A stretch of 15,669 nt of DNA from SFTJ01 sp051871515. Lineage in GTDB: Bacteria; Bacteroidota; Bacteroidia; Bacteroidales; Muribaculaceae. Positions 1 through 8,173 of the stretch are shown here, in pieces. Position 1 is the stretch's first letter. Every line of letters starts with the position of its first letter. The notes beneath the pieces were generated by a model, which made no database searches, was not told the origin of the DNA, and saw only the letters and a list, made by a program, of their open reading frames with translations. The stretch lies in the NCBI GenBank assembly GCA_051871515.1, contig JBJECY010000033.1, positions 1 to 15,669 on the forward strand. Reading direction: 5' to 3'. The translations under genes and the position numbers were made by a program.

Positions 1-3000
1 GTTGCTTGGCATAGTGATGTGGGTTGCTCCACGAGGCAAGTCTATGGGTATCATGTACATATAGGCATAGTCATAATAGAGGTTGCCTTTTGTAATGCTG
101 TGGCGGTGTGTGCCCACATAAGCCACGTCGCTGGTTTTAATAAAACCTTCAGTGTGGCCATGATGACCCCATTGACCAATGAAACCTGAGTAAGCAGGCA
201 CTTCAATTGTGTTCTCAACCGGTTTTTTCAGCGATGCGCCGGTGAATGTCACTTTGCATGCCATGTCGCGATGCGTTGATGCGGCAAGCAGGTAAAGGCG
301 TTGATATCCTTGTGGCAACGGAATTTGCTGGGCAGCACATTTCATTGCCGAGAGGGTGTCGGGTTGTGCCAAAACAAAGTTGATGCCGCGGTGCTCAATT
401 GTGCTGGGCAGCAGCTCGGCGGCAAACGAGTTGCCTCTACCGTCGAAGTTTACCTCGCGAGCCATGGCATCGTAGCTTGCCATCATGCAATCGTAGGGAA
501 GTGGAATGGTTTCTTGTTTGACGGGTGATAATGATTTCTCGGGCGAAGCAAGCTGCACCTTGAAAGTCTTTATTGAATAGGGATTGATGCTGAAACTGAG
601 CGTGTTGCCCTGTGTGACTGCCGTGCCAATGGGGTCTTCAATACCGTTAACTTCTTGAGCAGCCACAATGTTAGCGCCAAAGTTCACGCGCGCTTGTCTG
701 GTGACCTTTCCAGATGTTTCAAAGAATCGCAGCACATAGCTGTTGCTGCCGTCTTCTGCCATTTTTAGTGCTTTGAGCGTTACGTTGCTGTTGTCAATGT
801 TGACAAACGAGTAGCTGCGGCCCAGTGAGCCTGAGTGCTTGGGTGCTGAGAAAGTCTTGATGCCTTGGTTTAGCACATCGGCTTTAGCGGCTATGTTGGC
901 ATCGGTGCATGAACCTTGATGTGCCACTATTGAATAGGTGAAGTGGTGCACGCCTTGGTCTTGGCGGCTTTGATAGTTGGCTACGCCTTTAGTACCCGGA
1001 GTGTGCAGCAGTGTGAGTCGCAACACATTGTCGGCAGGCTTGTCCCAGCCATATTTGCCATTGTTGAGCACCGAGATGCCATAGCTGCCGTTGGCGGCGG
1101 TGATGTCGGCCCATTGCTGTGCCGGCACTTCATAGGCAATGTCGGTGTTGTTGCCTCGTTGCACGCTGCCAATGCCGAGGTCGTAGGTTGCTTTAGTATT
1201 AGCCACTGCCATTGGGAACTCAGCTTTGAGCAGTGCGTTGGTCTCTTTCCAGTCGATGATGCAGCGCACATCAATGCGGTCGGCAAGCGCACCCTCATTG
1301 AGGCTTATGTATTGGGTGATTTGCGAGTTGGCAGCGCCAAAAGTTCGTTCCACTTTCAGTGTTTTACGCAGTTCTCCGTTTTCAACAAGTGTCACTGTGG
1401 CATTTGCCAAAGTTGCGCCTTCTGCTTCCATGGTGCTACGCATTATTTCCCAAGCAGGCCATTGGTTTGACATGTTTGGTGTGAATAGTGCCAGACGGAA
1501 AGCCTTGCCATAGGCAATCAGGTTTTTGTCGTTGCGCTTGTCAATGAGTTGTGCTATATCGCCATCGCTGTTGATGCGCAGGCTATAAACGCTGTTTTCA
1601 ATTTTTGAGGTATGTTCTTGTGCTGCCGGCACGGCATTGCCGGTGGCAAGCTGCACGTCGCACACCTCAAAGCCCATGGCAGGTAATGTGGCGCTGATGA
1701 GTATGCGAGCCACGCCGTTGTCATAGTCAATGAGTTGCGTGGGCAGTGCTTCTCCCTTGCCGTTGGTGGCTGTTGCACTTTTCACTGGCGAGGGCGATGC
1801 AATGCTCACTTCGCAAATGTCGCTTACGGTGTGTCCTGATGGGTTGAAAAGCACCACAGCATGCCCTTTGGTTCTGGTGTCGAGGTTGCGGCTCACGGCT
1901 CCCACTGAGGTGGTGAGGATGTTGGCAAACTGCTTTATGCTCAACAGCTCGTCGTTCCATGAAAATTCATAGGCTCGCGGAATACTGGTTCCGGTGAGGT
2001 CGTCGTGAAATTGGTGCCAAATAAACCGTTTCCAGTTTTCGGCAAGGGTTTGTGTGGGATATTTTATGCCGCCCATCCAGTGAGCCACCGATGCTGCCAT
2101 CTCGGCTGCGGTGCCAAGTTGCTCATTGCGGCGGTTGTACCACTTCATGGCTGCTTGCGAGGTGTAGCATCCTGTGCCATGCACATCCATCAGCAGTTCG
2201 CCGTTGTAAACAGGCAACTCAGGATGTTTGTCGTAGGGCAAATAGGCGCGGAAAAGGCTGTCGCTTGTGGCGCTAATCACCTCAATGGCACCGTTGCCGT
2301 TGACGGCGCGATTCACTGCGCGCACGCTTGCCAATGTGGGGCTGCCGCCAGTGTCGCCTGTGCCGTAGTAGTGATAAACGGCGTTGATGCCTTTTTTGGC
2401 ATTAGCGTCGATGTATTGTTGCAGACGCTCGTCGTTGGTGAGGTCGGTGCCCTCTTTCCAACGAGAGGTGTAGTTGTGGGCATCGGCAACCAACATGATG
2501 CGTTCGCCGTCAACGCCTTGCCACAGACCCAGTTCAAACGGTATCTTACTTCCGCCCTCGTAGAACGGATGGTTGCGCCATTGCAGCTTTTGAGTTGAAA
2601 AGCCTATTAACCCGCAGTGATTGGCAATGGTGGGCAGTGTCCAGCCAAAGCCAAAACAGTCGGGCAAGAATATGTCGGTTGACAGCACACCAAACTCGTT
2701 GCGATAGAAGTGCTGGCCATACATGATGTTGCGAATGAACGACTCGGGCGAAGGAATGTTGGTGTCGGTGGCATCCCACGATGCTCCCGATATGTGCCAT
2801 CGTCCGCTTTTTATATAGGGCTTAATCATGGAGTATTGCATCGGATAATACTCTTTCATCCATTGATATTTGATGCCTCCCTCAAAGTTGAAGATGTAGT
2901 TGGGATATTTCTCAAGCAGCATCAAGTTGGTGTTGAGGGTCTTGGGGATGTATTCGCCTATTGAGGTTTGCACATCCCAGTTCCATTGCGAGTCGAAGTG

Positions 3001-3090
3001 GGCATTGCTCACCATGTAGGCTTTGGGCTTTTGTTGTGCCCCTGCGCACAATGCCGTAGCGCACGCCAATATCACAAATAGTCGTTTCAT
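1..3090 (-). CDS. GH38 alpha-mannosidase, exported, 3' end cut by window edge
   Basis: I read this frame from the ATG at 3090 to base 1 and found no stop, so 1030 codons are visible and the C-terminus lies outside. Residues 1-18 form a signal peptide (cleavage after AGA), so the enzyme is probably periplasmic or surface-bound. Class II alpha-mannosidase motifs are in order: NAHFDSQW (zinc ligands H31, D33), LPDCFGFG (predicted nucleophile and zinc ligand D144), the ELLMDVHGTGCYTSQAA segment near 297-313, and HQFHDDLTGT at 359-368 (zinc ligand H362). A beta-rich GH38 C-terminal region begins near AVVLFNP (about 391) and includes ENSVYSLRINSDG near 479-490. A further sugar-enzyme-like domain occupies about 850-1010. 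The expected reaction is hydrolysis of alpha-linked mannose from mannan or N-glycans. The gene is divergent from a second GH38-type gene, and a promoter lies about 160 bp upstream. The family call is firm; the linkage specificity is not determined. Confidence 0.93.
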   Translation of the reverse strand, partial: MKRLFVILACATALCAGAQQKPKAYMVSNAHFDSQWNWDVQTSIGEYIPKTLNTNLMLLEKYPNYIFNFEGGIKYQWMKEYYPMQYSMIKPYIKSGRWHISGASWDATDTNIPSPESFIRNIMYGQHFYRNEFGVLSTDIFLPDCFGFGWTLPTIANHCGLIGFSTQKLQWRNHPFYEGGSKIPFELGLWQGVDGERIMLVADAHNYTSRWKEGTDLTNDERLQQYIDANAKKGINAVYHYYGTGDTGGSPTLASVRAVNRAVNGNGAIEVISATSDSLFRAYLPYDKHPELPVYNGELLMDVHGTGCYTSQAAMKWYNRRNEQLGTAAEMAASVAHWMGGIKYPTQTLAENWKRFIWHQFHDDLTGTSIPRAYEFSWNDELLSIKQFANILTTSVGAVSRNLDTRTKGHAVVLFNPSGHTVSDICEVSIASPSPVKSATATNGKGEALPTQLIDYDNGVARILISATLPAMGFEVCDVQLATGNAVPAAQEHTSKIENSVYSLRINSDGDIAQLIDKRNDKNLIAYGKAFRLALFTPNMSNQWPAWEIMRSTMEAEGATLANATVTLVENGELRKTLKVERTFGAANSQITQYISLNEGALADRIDVRCIIDWKETNALLKAEFPMAVANTKATYDLGIGSVQRGNNTDIAYEVPAQQWADITAANGSYGISVLNNGKYGWDKPADNVLRLTLLHTPGTKGVANYQSRQDQGVHHFTYSIVAHQGSCTDANIAAKADVLNQGIKTFSAPKHSGSLGRSYSFVNIDNSNVTLKALKMAEDGSNSYVLRFFETSGKVTRQARVNFGANIVAAQEVNGIEDPIGTAVTQGNTLSFSINPYSIKTFKVQLASPEKSLSPVKQETIPLPYDCMMASYDAMAREVNFDGRGNSFAAELLPSTIEHRGINFVLAQPDTLSAMKCAAQQIPLPQGYQRLYLLAASTHRDMACKVTFTGASLKKPVENTIEVPAYSGFIGQWGHHGHTEGFIKTSDVAYVGTHRHSITKGNLYYDYAYMYMIPIDLPRGATHITMPSN

Positions 3091-3156
3091 AGTGCAGAGT
3101 TTTTCTTGAACAAATTATGGGGTTTTATGATTTTTTCGTTTGGTTACAATAGCCAT

Positions 3157-3180
3157 AGCTCCTAATGTTGGGGAGGAGCT
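3157..3180 (-). other. Hairpin in the predicted mRNA leader of the left GH38 gene
   Basis: A perfect 7-bp inverted repeat, AGCTCCT (3157-3163) and AGGAGCT (3174-3180), surrounds a 10-base loop. A further CAT/ATG pairing is possible across a one-base bulge. It falls inside the predicted 5' leader and has no T-tract, so it is not an obvious terminator. It may affect mRNA stability or translation; its role is unknown. Confidence 0.4.
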
Positions 3181-3252
3181 GATGCATGGTTTTTGGTTTA
3201 GCCTGCGTGAAATAACCGCATATAAGATGCACCGATGGCTTTTTTGCACACA

Positions 3253-3283
3253 CAAAGTTACGCCATTAATCTCTCATATCAAA
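3253..3283 (-). promoter_or_regulatory. Bacteroidetes-type promoter for the left GH38 gene
   Basis: On the minus strand, TTTG (3283-3280) and TAACTTTG (3260-3253) are separated by 19 bases. This matches the Bacteroidetes -33/-7 consensus exactly. Transcription would begin near 3247, giving a leader of about 155 nt before the ATG at 3090. This is a motif match only. Confidence 0.6.
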
Positions 3284-3372
3284 GCACTTTGCCAATAAAT
3301 TGCGCCGTTTTTGCGGCGGTGTGGTAGCTGTGCCATCGTAAAATAATGCACACAAATAATTGTTTTGTCTAT

Positions 3373-3402
3373 TTTGCTTGTGGTTGCAAGCATATAATTT
3401 TG
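3373..3402 (+). promoter_or_regulatory. Bacteroidetes-type promoter for the right GH38-type gene
   Basis: TTTG (3373-3376) and TAATTTTG (3395-3402) are 18 bases apart, a full match to both promoter elements. The start of transcription would be near 3408, leaving a leader of about 40 nt before the ATG at 3448. This is a motif match only. Confidence 0.6.
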
Positions 3403-3447
3403 TTGACGCTAAAAACTGATTTTTTGTACAAGAAATTGTAATTTGCC

Positions 3448-6087
3448 ATGAAGGGAAAATTATTCGCTAAATTTGCGGCAATGGTGCTGCTGTTGCTGCC
3501 ATGCCAGTCGCTTAACGCCGACTCAAAAGGCGTTGAGGAGATAATTGTGATAAGCAAGACTCACTTCGACATTGGTTACACTCACCGCGTGAGCGAGATT
3601 GTGCGGCATTATCAAACCGATATGATTGACCGTGCGCTCAATGCCATGGATGAAACTCGTTCGCTGCCTCAGGAACAGCAGTTTGCATGGACCATTCCGG
3701 GTTGGGTGCTGTCGAAAACCATGGCCAATTGGGATGGTCAAACCGAGGAACGCCGACGCCGACTTGACGAGCGATTCCGCTCGCGACAAATTATATGCCA
3801 TGCTTTGCCTTTCACTCTCATCACCGATGTGTGTGGTGTTGAGGATATGGTGCGCGGACTGAATTTCTCATCAACGCTCAATCGCCAATATGGGCTGCCG
3901 TTGTCGCGCTCATGCAAGATGACCGATGAGCCTTCGCACTCGGCTGCACTGCCCACAGTGCTTGCCAACGCCGGCGTAAAGTTCATCCACATTGGTTGTA
4001 ATTGGCCAAGCGGTTATGTCACCACTCCCGGATTGTTCTGGTGGCAAGGTCCAGATGGCTCGCGTGTGCTCACTTTCTATTCGCCAAGTTATGGCACTAC
4101 CGCCACTTTGACCCCAAGCTGGCAATCGCCAGACGACCCTATGATGGGCGAGAACCTCTTGCCTGCCAAAGATTGGAAATATAAGGTGTGGCCTGCTATT
4201 TTGGTCACCGGCGACAACTCGGGTCCAACCACTGCCAAGCAAATCAAGGACCTCTTTGACGATGTGAAGCAAAGGATGCCGGGCGTGAAGGTGCGTATGG
4301 GCACAATGGACGATTTCTATGATGCCATCATGCGCGAGAATCCCGGTATCCCTGTGCTTACTGCCGATATGCCCGATACTTGGGCTCATGGCTTGATGTG
4401 TGACCCTCGTGGCATAAGCACTCTGCAACAAACGCGTTCGCTCATTGCTGCTGCCGAAGCACTCAATGCGCAACTCTCAATCTGGGGAATCAGCATGCCC
4501 GATGCCAAGCAAGATGTGGCAAGCACCTATGAAAACATTTTGCTTTATGACGAGCACACTTGGGGTGGTGCACAGTCGGTGAACACCTATGGCGAAGAAT
4601 TTAAGAAATTGCCTGCCGATGCATTTAAGAACCTTGAAGCCTCGTGGGAGGACAAGACTAATTACGTGCGCAAGGCATCGGCAATCACCAATAGGTTGAT
4701 GAATGATAATATCGACTCGCTCACAGCCAACGTGAAGTGCAGTAAGCCCTCGTTGCTTGTCTATAATCCGTTGCCTTACAAGCGCAGCAGTTGGGTCAAC
4801 ACCTCTTGGGGCAAGATGCTGGTGAAGGATGTTCCTGCTTCAGGATATAAGTTGGTGTCGCATCCTGCCAAGCAGGCTACTACCGACATCACTGCTCAAC
4901 GTGCAATTGAGAATGAGTTTTACCGCATAGAGTTTGATGCCTCGCGAGGCACCATTAGCGCGCTGATTGACAAAACCACTGGCCGCAATTGGGTAGATGA
5001 CAATGCTCAAGTGACTATGGGGCAGTATCTTAACGAGCGTTTTACCTTTGAACAAACGCTCAACTACACTATGACTTATCAACAAAACCGCGCCGGAAAT
5101 TGGCCGCATCCGGGTATGCACAAACCGGGCATGATTTCACAGGAAAAGGTGCCATACCGTGCAGCATCGCCACTGAGTGCCACTCTCAGCATCACTTCTA
5201 CTGGCGATGAGCAGAAGGCAGTGATGGTGTCTGCTCCCGACACTGCTCGCCACTTGCCTGCCGTGCGGCTGACCGTGACATTGTGCAAGGGTATGCCGTA
5301 TTTCGACATGGAGATAAAACTCATCAACAAGGCAAAGGACAATTGGCCCGAGGCCGACTGGCTGTGTCTGCCATTTGCCATCAACAATCCGCAATTCGCT
5401 GTTTATAGGCAGTTGGGAGTGATGAATCCTGCCACCGACATTCAAAAAGGCGCCAACCGACACCTCTATGCTGCATATCATGGTGTCACCATCACGGGTG
5501 ACGATGGAGCAGGCTTTGCCGTTTGTCCGGTTGATCATCCGCTTGTGAGCCTTGGCGAACCTGGTTGTTGGAAGTTCTCAAACGACTACGTTCCGCAAAA
5601 GCCTGTGGTGTATCTCAACCTCTATAACAATCAATGGAACACTAACTTCCGCTATTGGTACACCGGTTCGTGGACATCGCGTGTGCGCATGTGGGCCATT
5701 AAGGCAGGCACGCAGGCTGCTGAACGCTCTGAGATGATGATGGATTATGCATTTGACGCGCGTAATCCGCTCATTGCAGCCAATGTGAGTGCTCAAAAGG
5801 GCAGATTGCCAAAACAAGCGTCGGGTGTTAGCCTTTCTCGTCGTGGCGTGTTGGTGACCGCCTTTGGCAGCGACCCCGATGGAAATCAGGGCACTTTGTT
5901 GCGTGTGTGGGAACAAGCCGGCGTTGCATCTCCGCTTGAGGTGACGTTGCCGAGCACTATGCGTGTGAGTCGTGCCATCCCGGTTGACTTGCGAGGCACC
6001 CCAACAGGTGATGATGTGGAAGTGAAAAGTAATAAGATAAAAGTCAATATCAAGGCTTATGCACCAGTGAGCTTTATTTTGCAATAA
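3448..6087 (+). CDS. GH38-type exported glycosidase (putative alpha-mannosidase), divergent motifs
   Basis: The protein is 879 residues with a signal peptide of about 24 residues (cleavage after LNA), so it acts outside the cytoplasm. The N-terminal catalytic region carries KTHFDIGYTH (H39, D41 as zinc ligands) and MTDEPSHSAALP (D160 in the place of the GH38 nucleophile). DEHTWGGAQS (H370) is the likely last zinc ligand, where classical members have HHDxxTGT. The beta-rich C-terminal region starts around LLVYNP (436-441), with FYRIEFDASRGTISALID near 491-508 as in GH38 C-terminal domains. It resembles bacterial GH38-like proteins, some of which I recall being labelled DUF5054, so alpha-mannosidase activity is likely but not assured. 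No Shine-Dalgarno site precedes the ATG, as is usual for this group. It faces away from the other GH38 gene and ends before a hairpin terminator. Confidence 0.88.
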   Translation: MKGKLFAKFAAMVLLLLPCQSLNADSKGVEEIIVISKTHFDIGYTHRVSEIVRHYQTDMIDRALNAMDETRSLPQEQQFAWTIPGWVLSKTMANWDGQTEERRRRLDERFRSRQIICHALPFTLITDVCGVEDMVRGLNFSSTLNRQYGLPLSRSCKMTDEPSHSAALPTVLANAGVKFIHIGCNWPSGYVTTPGLFWWQGPDGSRVLTFYSPSYGTTATLTPSWQSPDDPMMGENLLPAKDWKYKVWPAILVTGDNSGPTTAKQIKDLFDDVKQRMPGVKVRMGTMDDFYDAIMRENPGIPVLTADMPDTWAHGLMCDPRGISTLQQTRSLIAAAEALNAQLSIWGISMPDAKQDVASTYENILLYDEHTWGGAQSVNTYGEEFKKLPADAFKNLEASWEDKTNYVRKASAITNRLMNDNIDSLTANVKCSKPSLLVYNPLPYKRSSWVNTSWGKMLVKDVPASGYKLVSHPAKQATTDITAQRAIENEFYRIEFDASRGTISALIDKTTGRNWVDDNAQVTMGQYLNERFTFEQTLNYTMTYQQNRAGNWPHPGMHKPGMISQEKVPYRAASPLSATLSITSTGDEQKAVMVSAPDTARHLPAVRLTVTLCKGMPYFDMEIKLINKAKDNWPEADWLCLPFAINNPQFAVYRQLGVMNPATDIQKGANRHLYAAYHGVTITGDDGAGFAVCPVDHPLVSLGEPGCWKFSNDYVPQKPVVYLNLYNNQWNTNFRYWYTGSWTSRVRMWAIKAGTQAAERSEMMMDYAFDARNPLIAANVSAQKGRLPKQASGVSLSRRGVLVTAFGSDPDGNQGTLLRVWEQAGVASPLEVTLPSTMRVSRAIPVDLRGTPTGDDVEVKSNKIKVNIKAYAPVSFILQ

Positions 6088-6120
6088 TACCTCACTTGTG
6101 AAAGATGAATGTTTGTTTGT

Positions 6121-6170
6121 CCCCGGCTGTATGGCTCATTTTATGCAAGCTGTTCGGCCGGGGATGTTTT
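6121..6170 (+). terminator. Hairpin terminator after the right GH38-type gene
   Basis: CCCCGGC (6121-6127) pairs with GCCGGGG (6157-6163), a 7-bp GC-rich stem with a 29-base loop, followed by ATGTTTTAATTG. It sits 33 bases after the stop codon. The long loop and imperfect T-tract lower confidence. Confidence 0.55.
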
Positions 6171-6370
6171 AATTGTTGCCGTTGTGGATGCTTTTAATAG
6201 ACGTTATGAACATCTCGCAATTATGCTATTGAAACATTGGTTGAGCCGTAAGTGTTATAGTGTCAGCTTTCTTTGGAATGTGTAATACGGATTGTTAGAG
6301 TAGAATACACACTAAAATTGGTCGCTATAAGTTTTTTCGCTTGATTTTTCCAAATTCCAAAACACTTGCG

Positions 6371-6395
6371 TATATTTGTATGATTAAAAAGGAGG
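6371..6395 (+). promoter_or_regulatory. -7 promoter element and strong ribosome binding site that set the start at 6401
   Basis: TATATTTG at 6371-6378 matches the Bacteroidetes -7 element TAnnTTTG; no clear -33 TTTG lies at the right distance. AGGAGG at 6390-6395 is five bases before the ATG at 6401. Transcription from this element would begin near 6384, downstream of the alternative TTG at 6341, so the ATG is the better start. Confidence 0.55.
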
Positions 6396-6400
6396 CAAGC

Positions 6401-7963
6401 ATGGAGAACAAGAAATTAAAACCACTGCCAGTGGGTATTCAGACGTATTCAGAGGTGATTAACAGAGGATGCCTCTATGTTGACAAGACTGAATATATCT
6501 GCAAAATGCTGGAATTTAGCAAATACATCTTTCTGAGTCGCCCACGGCGATTCGGCAAATCGCTTCTTGTCTCTACTCTCCAAGCCTACTTTGAAGGCAA
6601 AAAGGAGCTTTTCAAGGGAACATACATTGAAACCGTTGAGAAAGAATGGACTGAATATCCGGTGCTGCGGTTCGATTTGTCGATGGCTAAGCATCTTGAC
6701 AAGAACCAATTAGAACGATACCTGCTGTACATATTAGAGCAAAACGAGGCACGTCTTGGCTTGTCATCTGACCATGTTGACCCGAATGTTAGAATGGCAA
6801 ACTTGATTCGTGAGGTGTATTCTAAAACCGGCAAAAAGGTTGTGGTTCTGATTGATGAATACGACGCTCCGTTGCTCGACGTGGCTCATGAAAAAGATTT
6901 GTTGCCAGTCTTGCGCAATGTGATGCGAAACTTCTATTCGCCGCTCAAAGCCTCCGACCCATACCTTAAGTTTGTGTTCATCACCGGCATCACCAAGTTT
7001 TCGCAGTTGAGTATATTCAGTGAGCTGAATAACCTCAGAAACATCAGCATGTTGCCTGAGTATGCTGCAATTTGCGGAATCACTAAGGAAGAAGTGTTGA
7101 CGCAGATGGCTGACTATATCGATGCGTTTGCTCGCGCGCTTGAGATTACCCCCGATGAAGCGATGAATGAGCTTCAACATCAATACGACGGCTATCATTT
7201 CACATGGCCTTCGCCCGATATTTTCAACCCGTTCAGCCTGCTCAACGCCTTCTTAGATAAGATGCTAAACAGTTATTGGTTTGAAAGCGGAACACCAACA
7301 TTCCTGATTGAAAAACTGAAGGAATTTAACGTGCTGCCGTCGATGCTTAAGCCAACTCGTTCAATGGCATCGGCTTTTGATGCGCCCACAGAGAGCATGA
7401 CATCAATAATTCCATTGCTGTATCAGTCGGGCTATTTCACCATAAAAGATTATGACCGCCGTATCCGCGTTTACATCCTTGACATTCCTAATCAGGAAAT
7501 ACGTATCGGCTTGATGGAGAGCCTGTTACCTAACTATATTCAAATTGATACATACAAAGGTGTCACTATGGTTGCCGATATGTACATTGCGCTGCTCAAC
7601 GATGACCTCAACGAGATGTTGCGCTTGTTGCAGGCTTATTTGCTCACCATTCCACAATGCGACAATACCAATTACGAGGGACATTATCAACAATTACTTT
7701 ATGTGATATTTTCTCTTTTGGGGCGTTATGTTGACGTGGAAGTGCGCACTGCCACCGGTCGCGTTGATATGGTTATGAACTCCGGCAAGGCATTGTACCT
7801 CATTGAACTGAAACTCAACAAGTCAGCTGAGGCGGCAATGAACCAAATCAACCTCAAAGACTATCCCTCGCGCTTCGCCCTCTGCGGATTGCCAATTACC
7901 AAAATCGGCATCAACTTCAATGCCGAAAGTCACACCATAGAAGATTGGAAAATAGAGACGTAA
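6401..7963 (+). CDS. AAA-ATPase-like / PD-(D/E)XK nuclease-fold protein
   Basis: The 520-residue protein starts at the ATG behind AGGAGG. It has the two-part layout of a family very abundant in Bacteroidales (Pfam AAA-ATPase_like plus the PD-(D/E)XK DUF1703 region). The N-terminal hallmark LPVGIQTYSEVINRGCLYVDKT is near 9-30. A Walker-A-like RPRRFGKS (47-54), a Walker B VVVLIDEYDAP (147-157) and FITGITKFSQLSIFSELNNL (193-212) follow. The C-terminal nuclease-fold signature is D456 in GRVDMVM and E469-L-K471 in LIELKLNK. ATP binding and a nuclease fold can be read from this, but the biological role of the family is not established. It is cytoplasmic, with no signal peptide. It stands alone between two sugar-use transcription units and has no obvious functional tie to them. 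It could be an independent insertion or a defence-related gene. Confidence 0.92.
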   Translation: MENKKLKPLPVGIQTYSEVINRGCLYVDKTEYICKMLEFSKYIFLSRPRRFGKSLLVSTLQAYFEGKKELFKGTYIETVEKEWTEYPVLRFDLSMAKHLDKNQLERYLLYILEQNEARLGLSSDHVDPNVRMANLIREVYSKTGKKVVVLIDEYDAPLLDVAHEKDLLPVLRNVMRNFYSPLKASDPYLKFVFITGITKFSQLSIFSELNNLRNISMLPEYAAICGITKEEVLTQMADYIDAFARALEITPDEAMNELQHQYDGYHFTWPSPDIFNPFSLLNAFLDKMLNSYWFESGTPTFLIEKLKEFNVLPSMLKPTRSMASAFDAPTESMTSIIPLLYQSGYFTIKDYDRRIRVYILDIPNQEIRIGLMESLLPNYIQIDTYKGVTMVADMYIALLNDDLNEMLRLLQAYLLTIPQCDNTNYEGHYQQLLYVIFSLLGRYVDVEVRTATGRVDMVMNSGKALYLIELKLNKSAEAAMNQINLKDYPSRFALCGLPITKIGINFNAESHTIEDWKIET

Positions 7964-8121
7964 TAACTGCGCCCCGACTTTCTGTGTCACCTGAGAAAAC
8001 CATCTCGGGCAAGCGTCACGCGCCGCCCAACCATCACCTTACCATGCCACACCCACGACCATTCACAAAAACCATCTGCGAGAGTTTTTTTATTTGCCCA
8101 AACTGAGGGGGAGATACAAAC

Positions 8122-8150
8122 AAAAAAGGCTGCACTTTGCGAGTGCAGCC
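8122..8150 (-). terminator. Rho-independent terminator of the susC-susD operon
   Basis: Read on the minus strand, an 8-bp stem GGCTGCAC/GTGCAGCC with a 7-base loop (8128-8150) is followed directly by six T residues (8127-8122). It lies 24 bases past the susD-like stop codon. Confidence 0.9.
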
Positions 8151-8173
8151 TCCGTATGTTTTATTGTTGGGTT

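Larger units (their letters stand above)
3091..3447. other. Divergent control region between the two GH38-type genes
   Basis: This 357-bp gap has no supportable gene. It holds two oppositely directed promoters (3253-3283 minus, 3373-3402 plus). A GC-rich hairpin, CGCCG-TTTTTG-CGGCG, at 3303-3318 lies between them, and the leader hairpin is at 3157-3180. The layout would suit a shared regulator site, but no known operator was recognised. Confidence 0.5.
6088..6400. other. Intergenic region between the GH38-type gene and the AAA-ATPase gene
   Basis: This 313-bp stretch has no supportable gene. It holds the hairpin terminator at 6121-6170, a spaced inverted repeat TGTGTA/TACACA at 6279-6284 and 6306-6311, and the promoter and ribosome site of the next gene at 6371-6395. 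I see nothing else in it. Confidence 0.5.

Noticed and set aside
943..1470. A 175-codon plus-strand open frame, and others such as 2005-2598
   Set aside because: They lie antisense inside the continuous GH38 frame that runs from 3090 to the window start; their products are low-complexity with no family features.
3910..4473. A 187-codon minus-strand frame inside the right GH38-type gene
   Set aside because: It is antisense to a gene with clear catalytic motifs, and its sequence shows no domain or ribosome site.
6341..6400. A longer start (TTG at 6341) for the AAA-ATPase gene
   Set aside because: AGGAGG and a -7 element point to the ATG at 6401, where the conserved N-terminus of the family begins.
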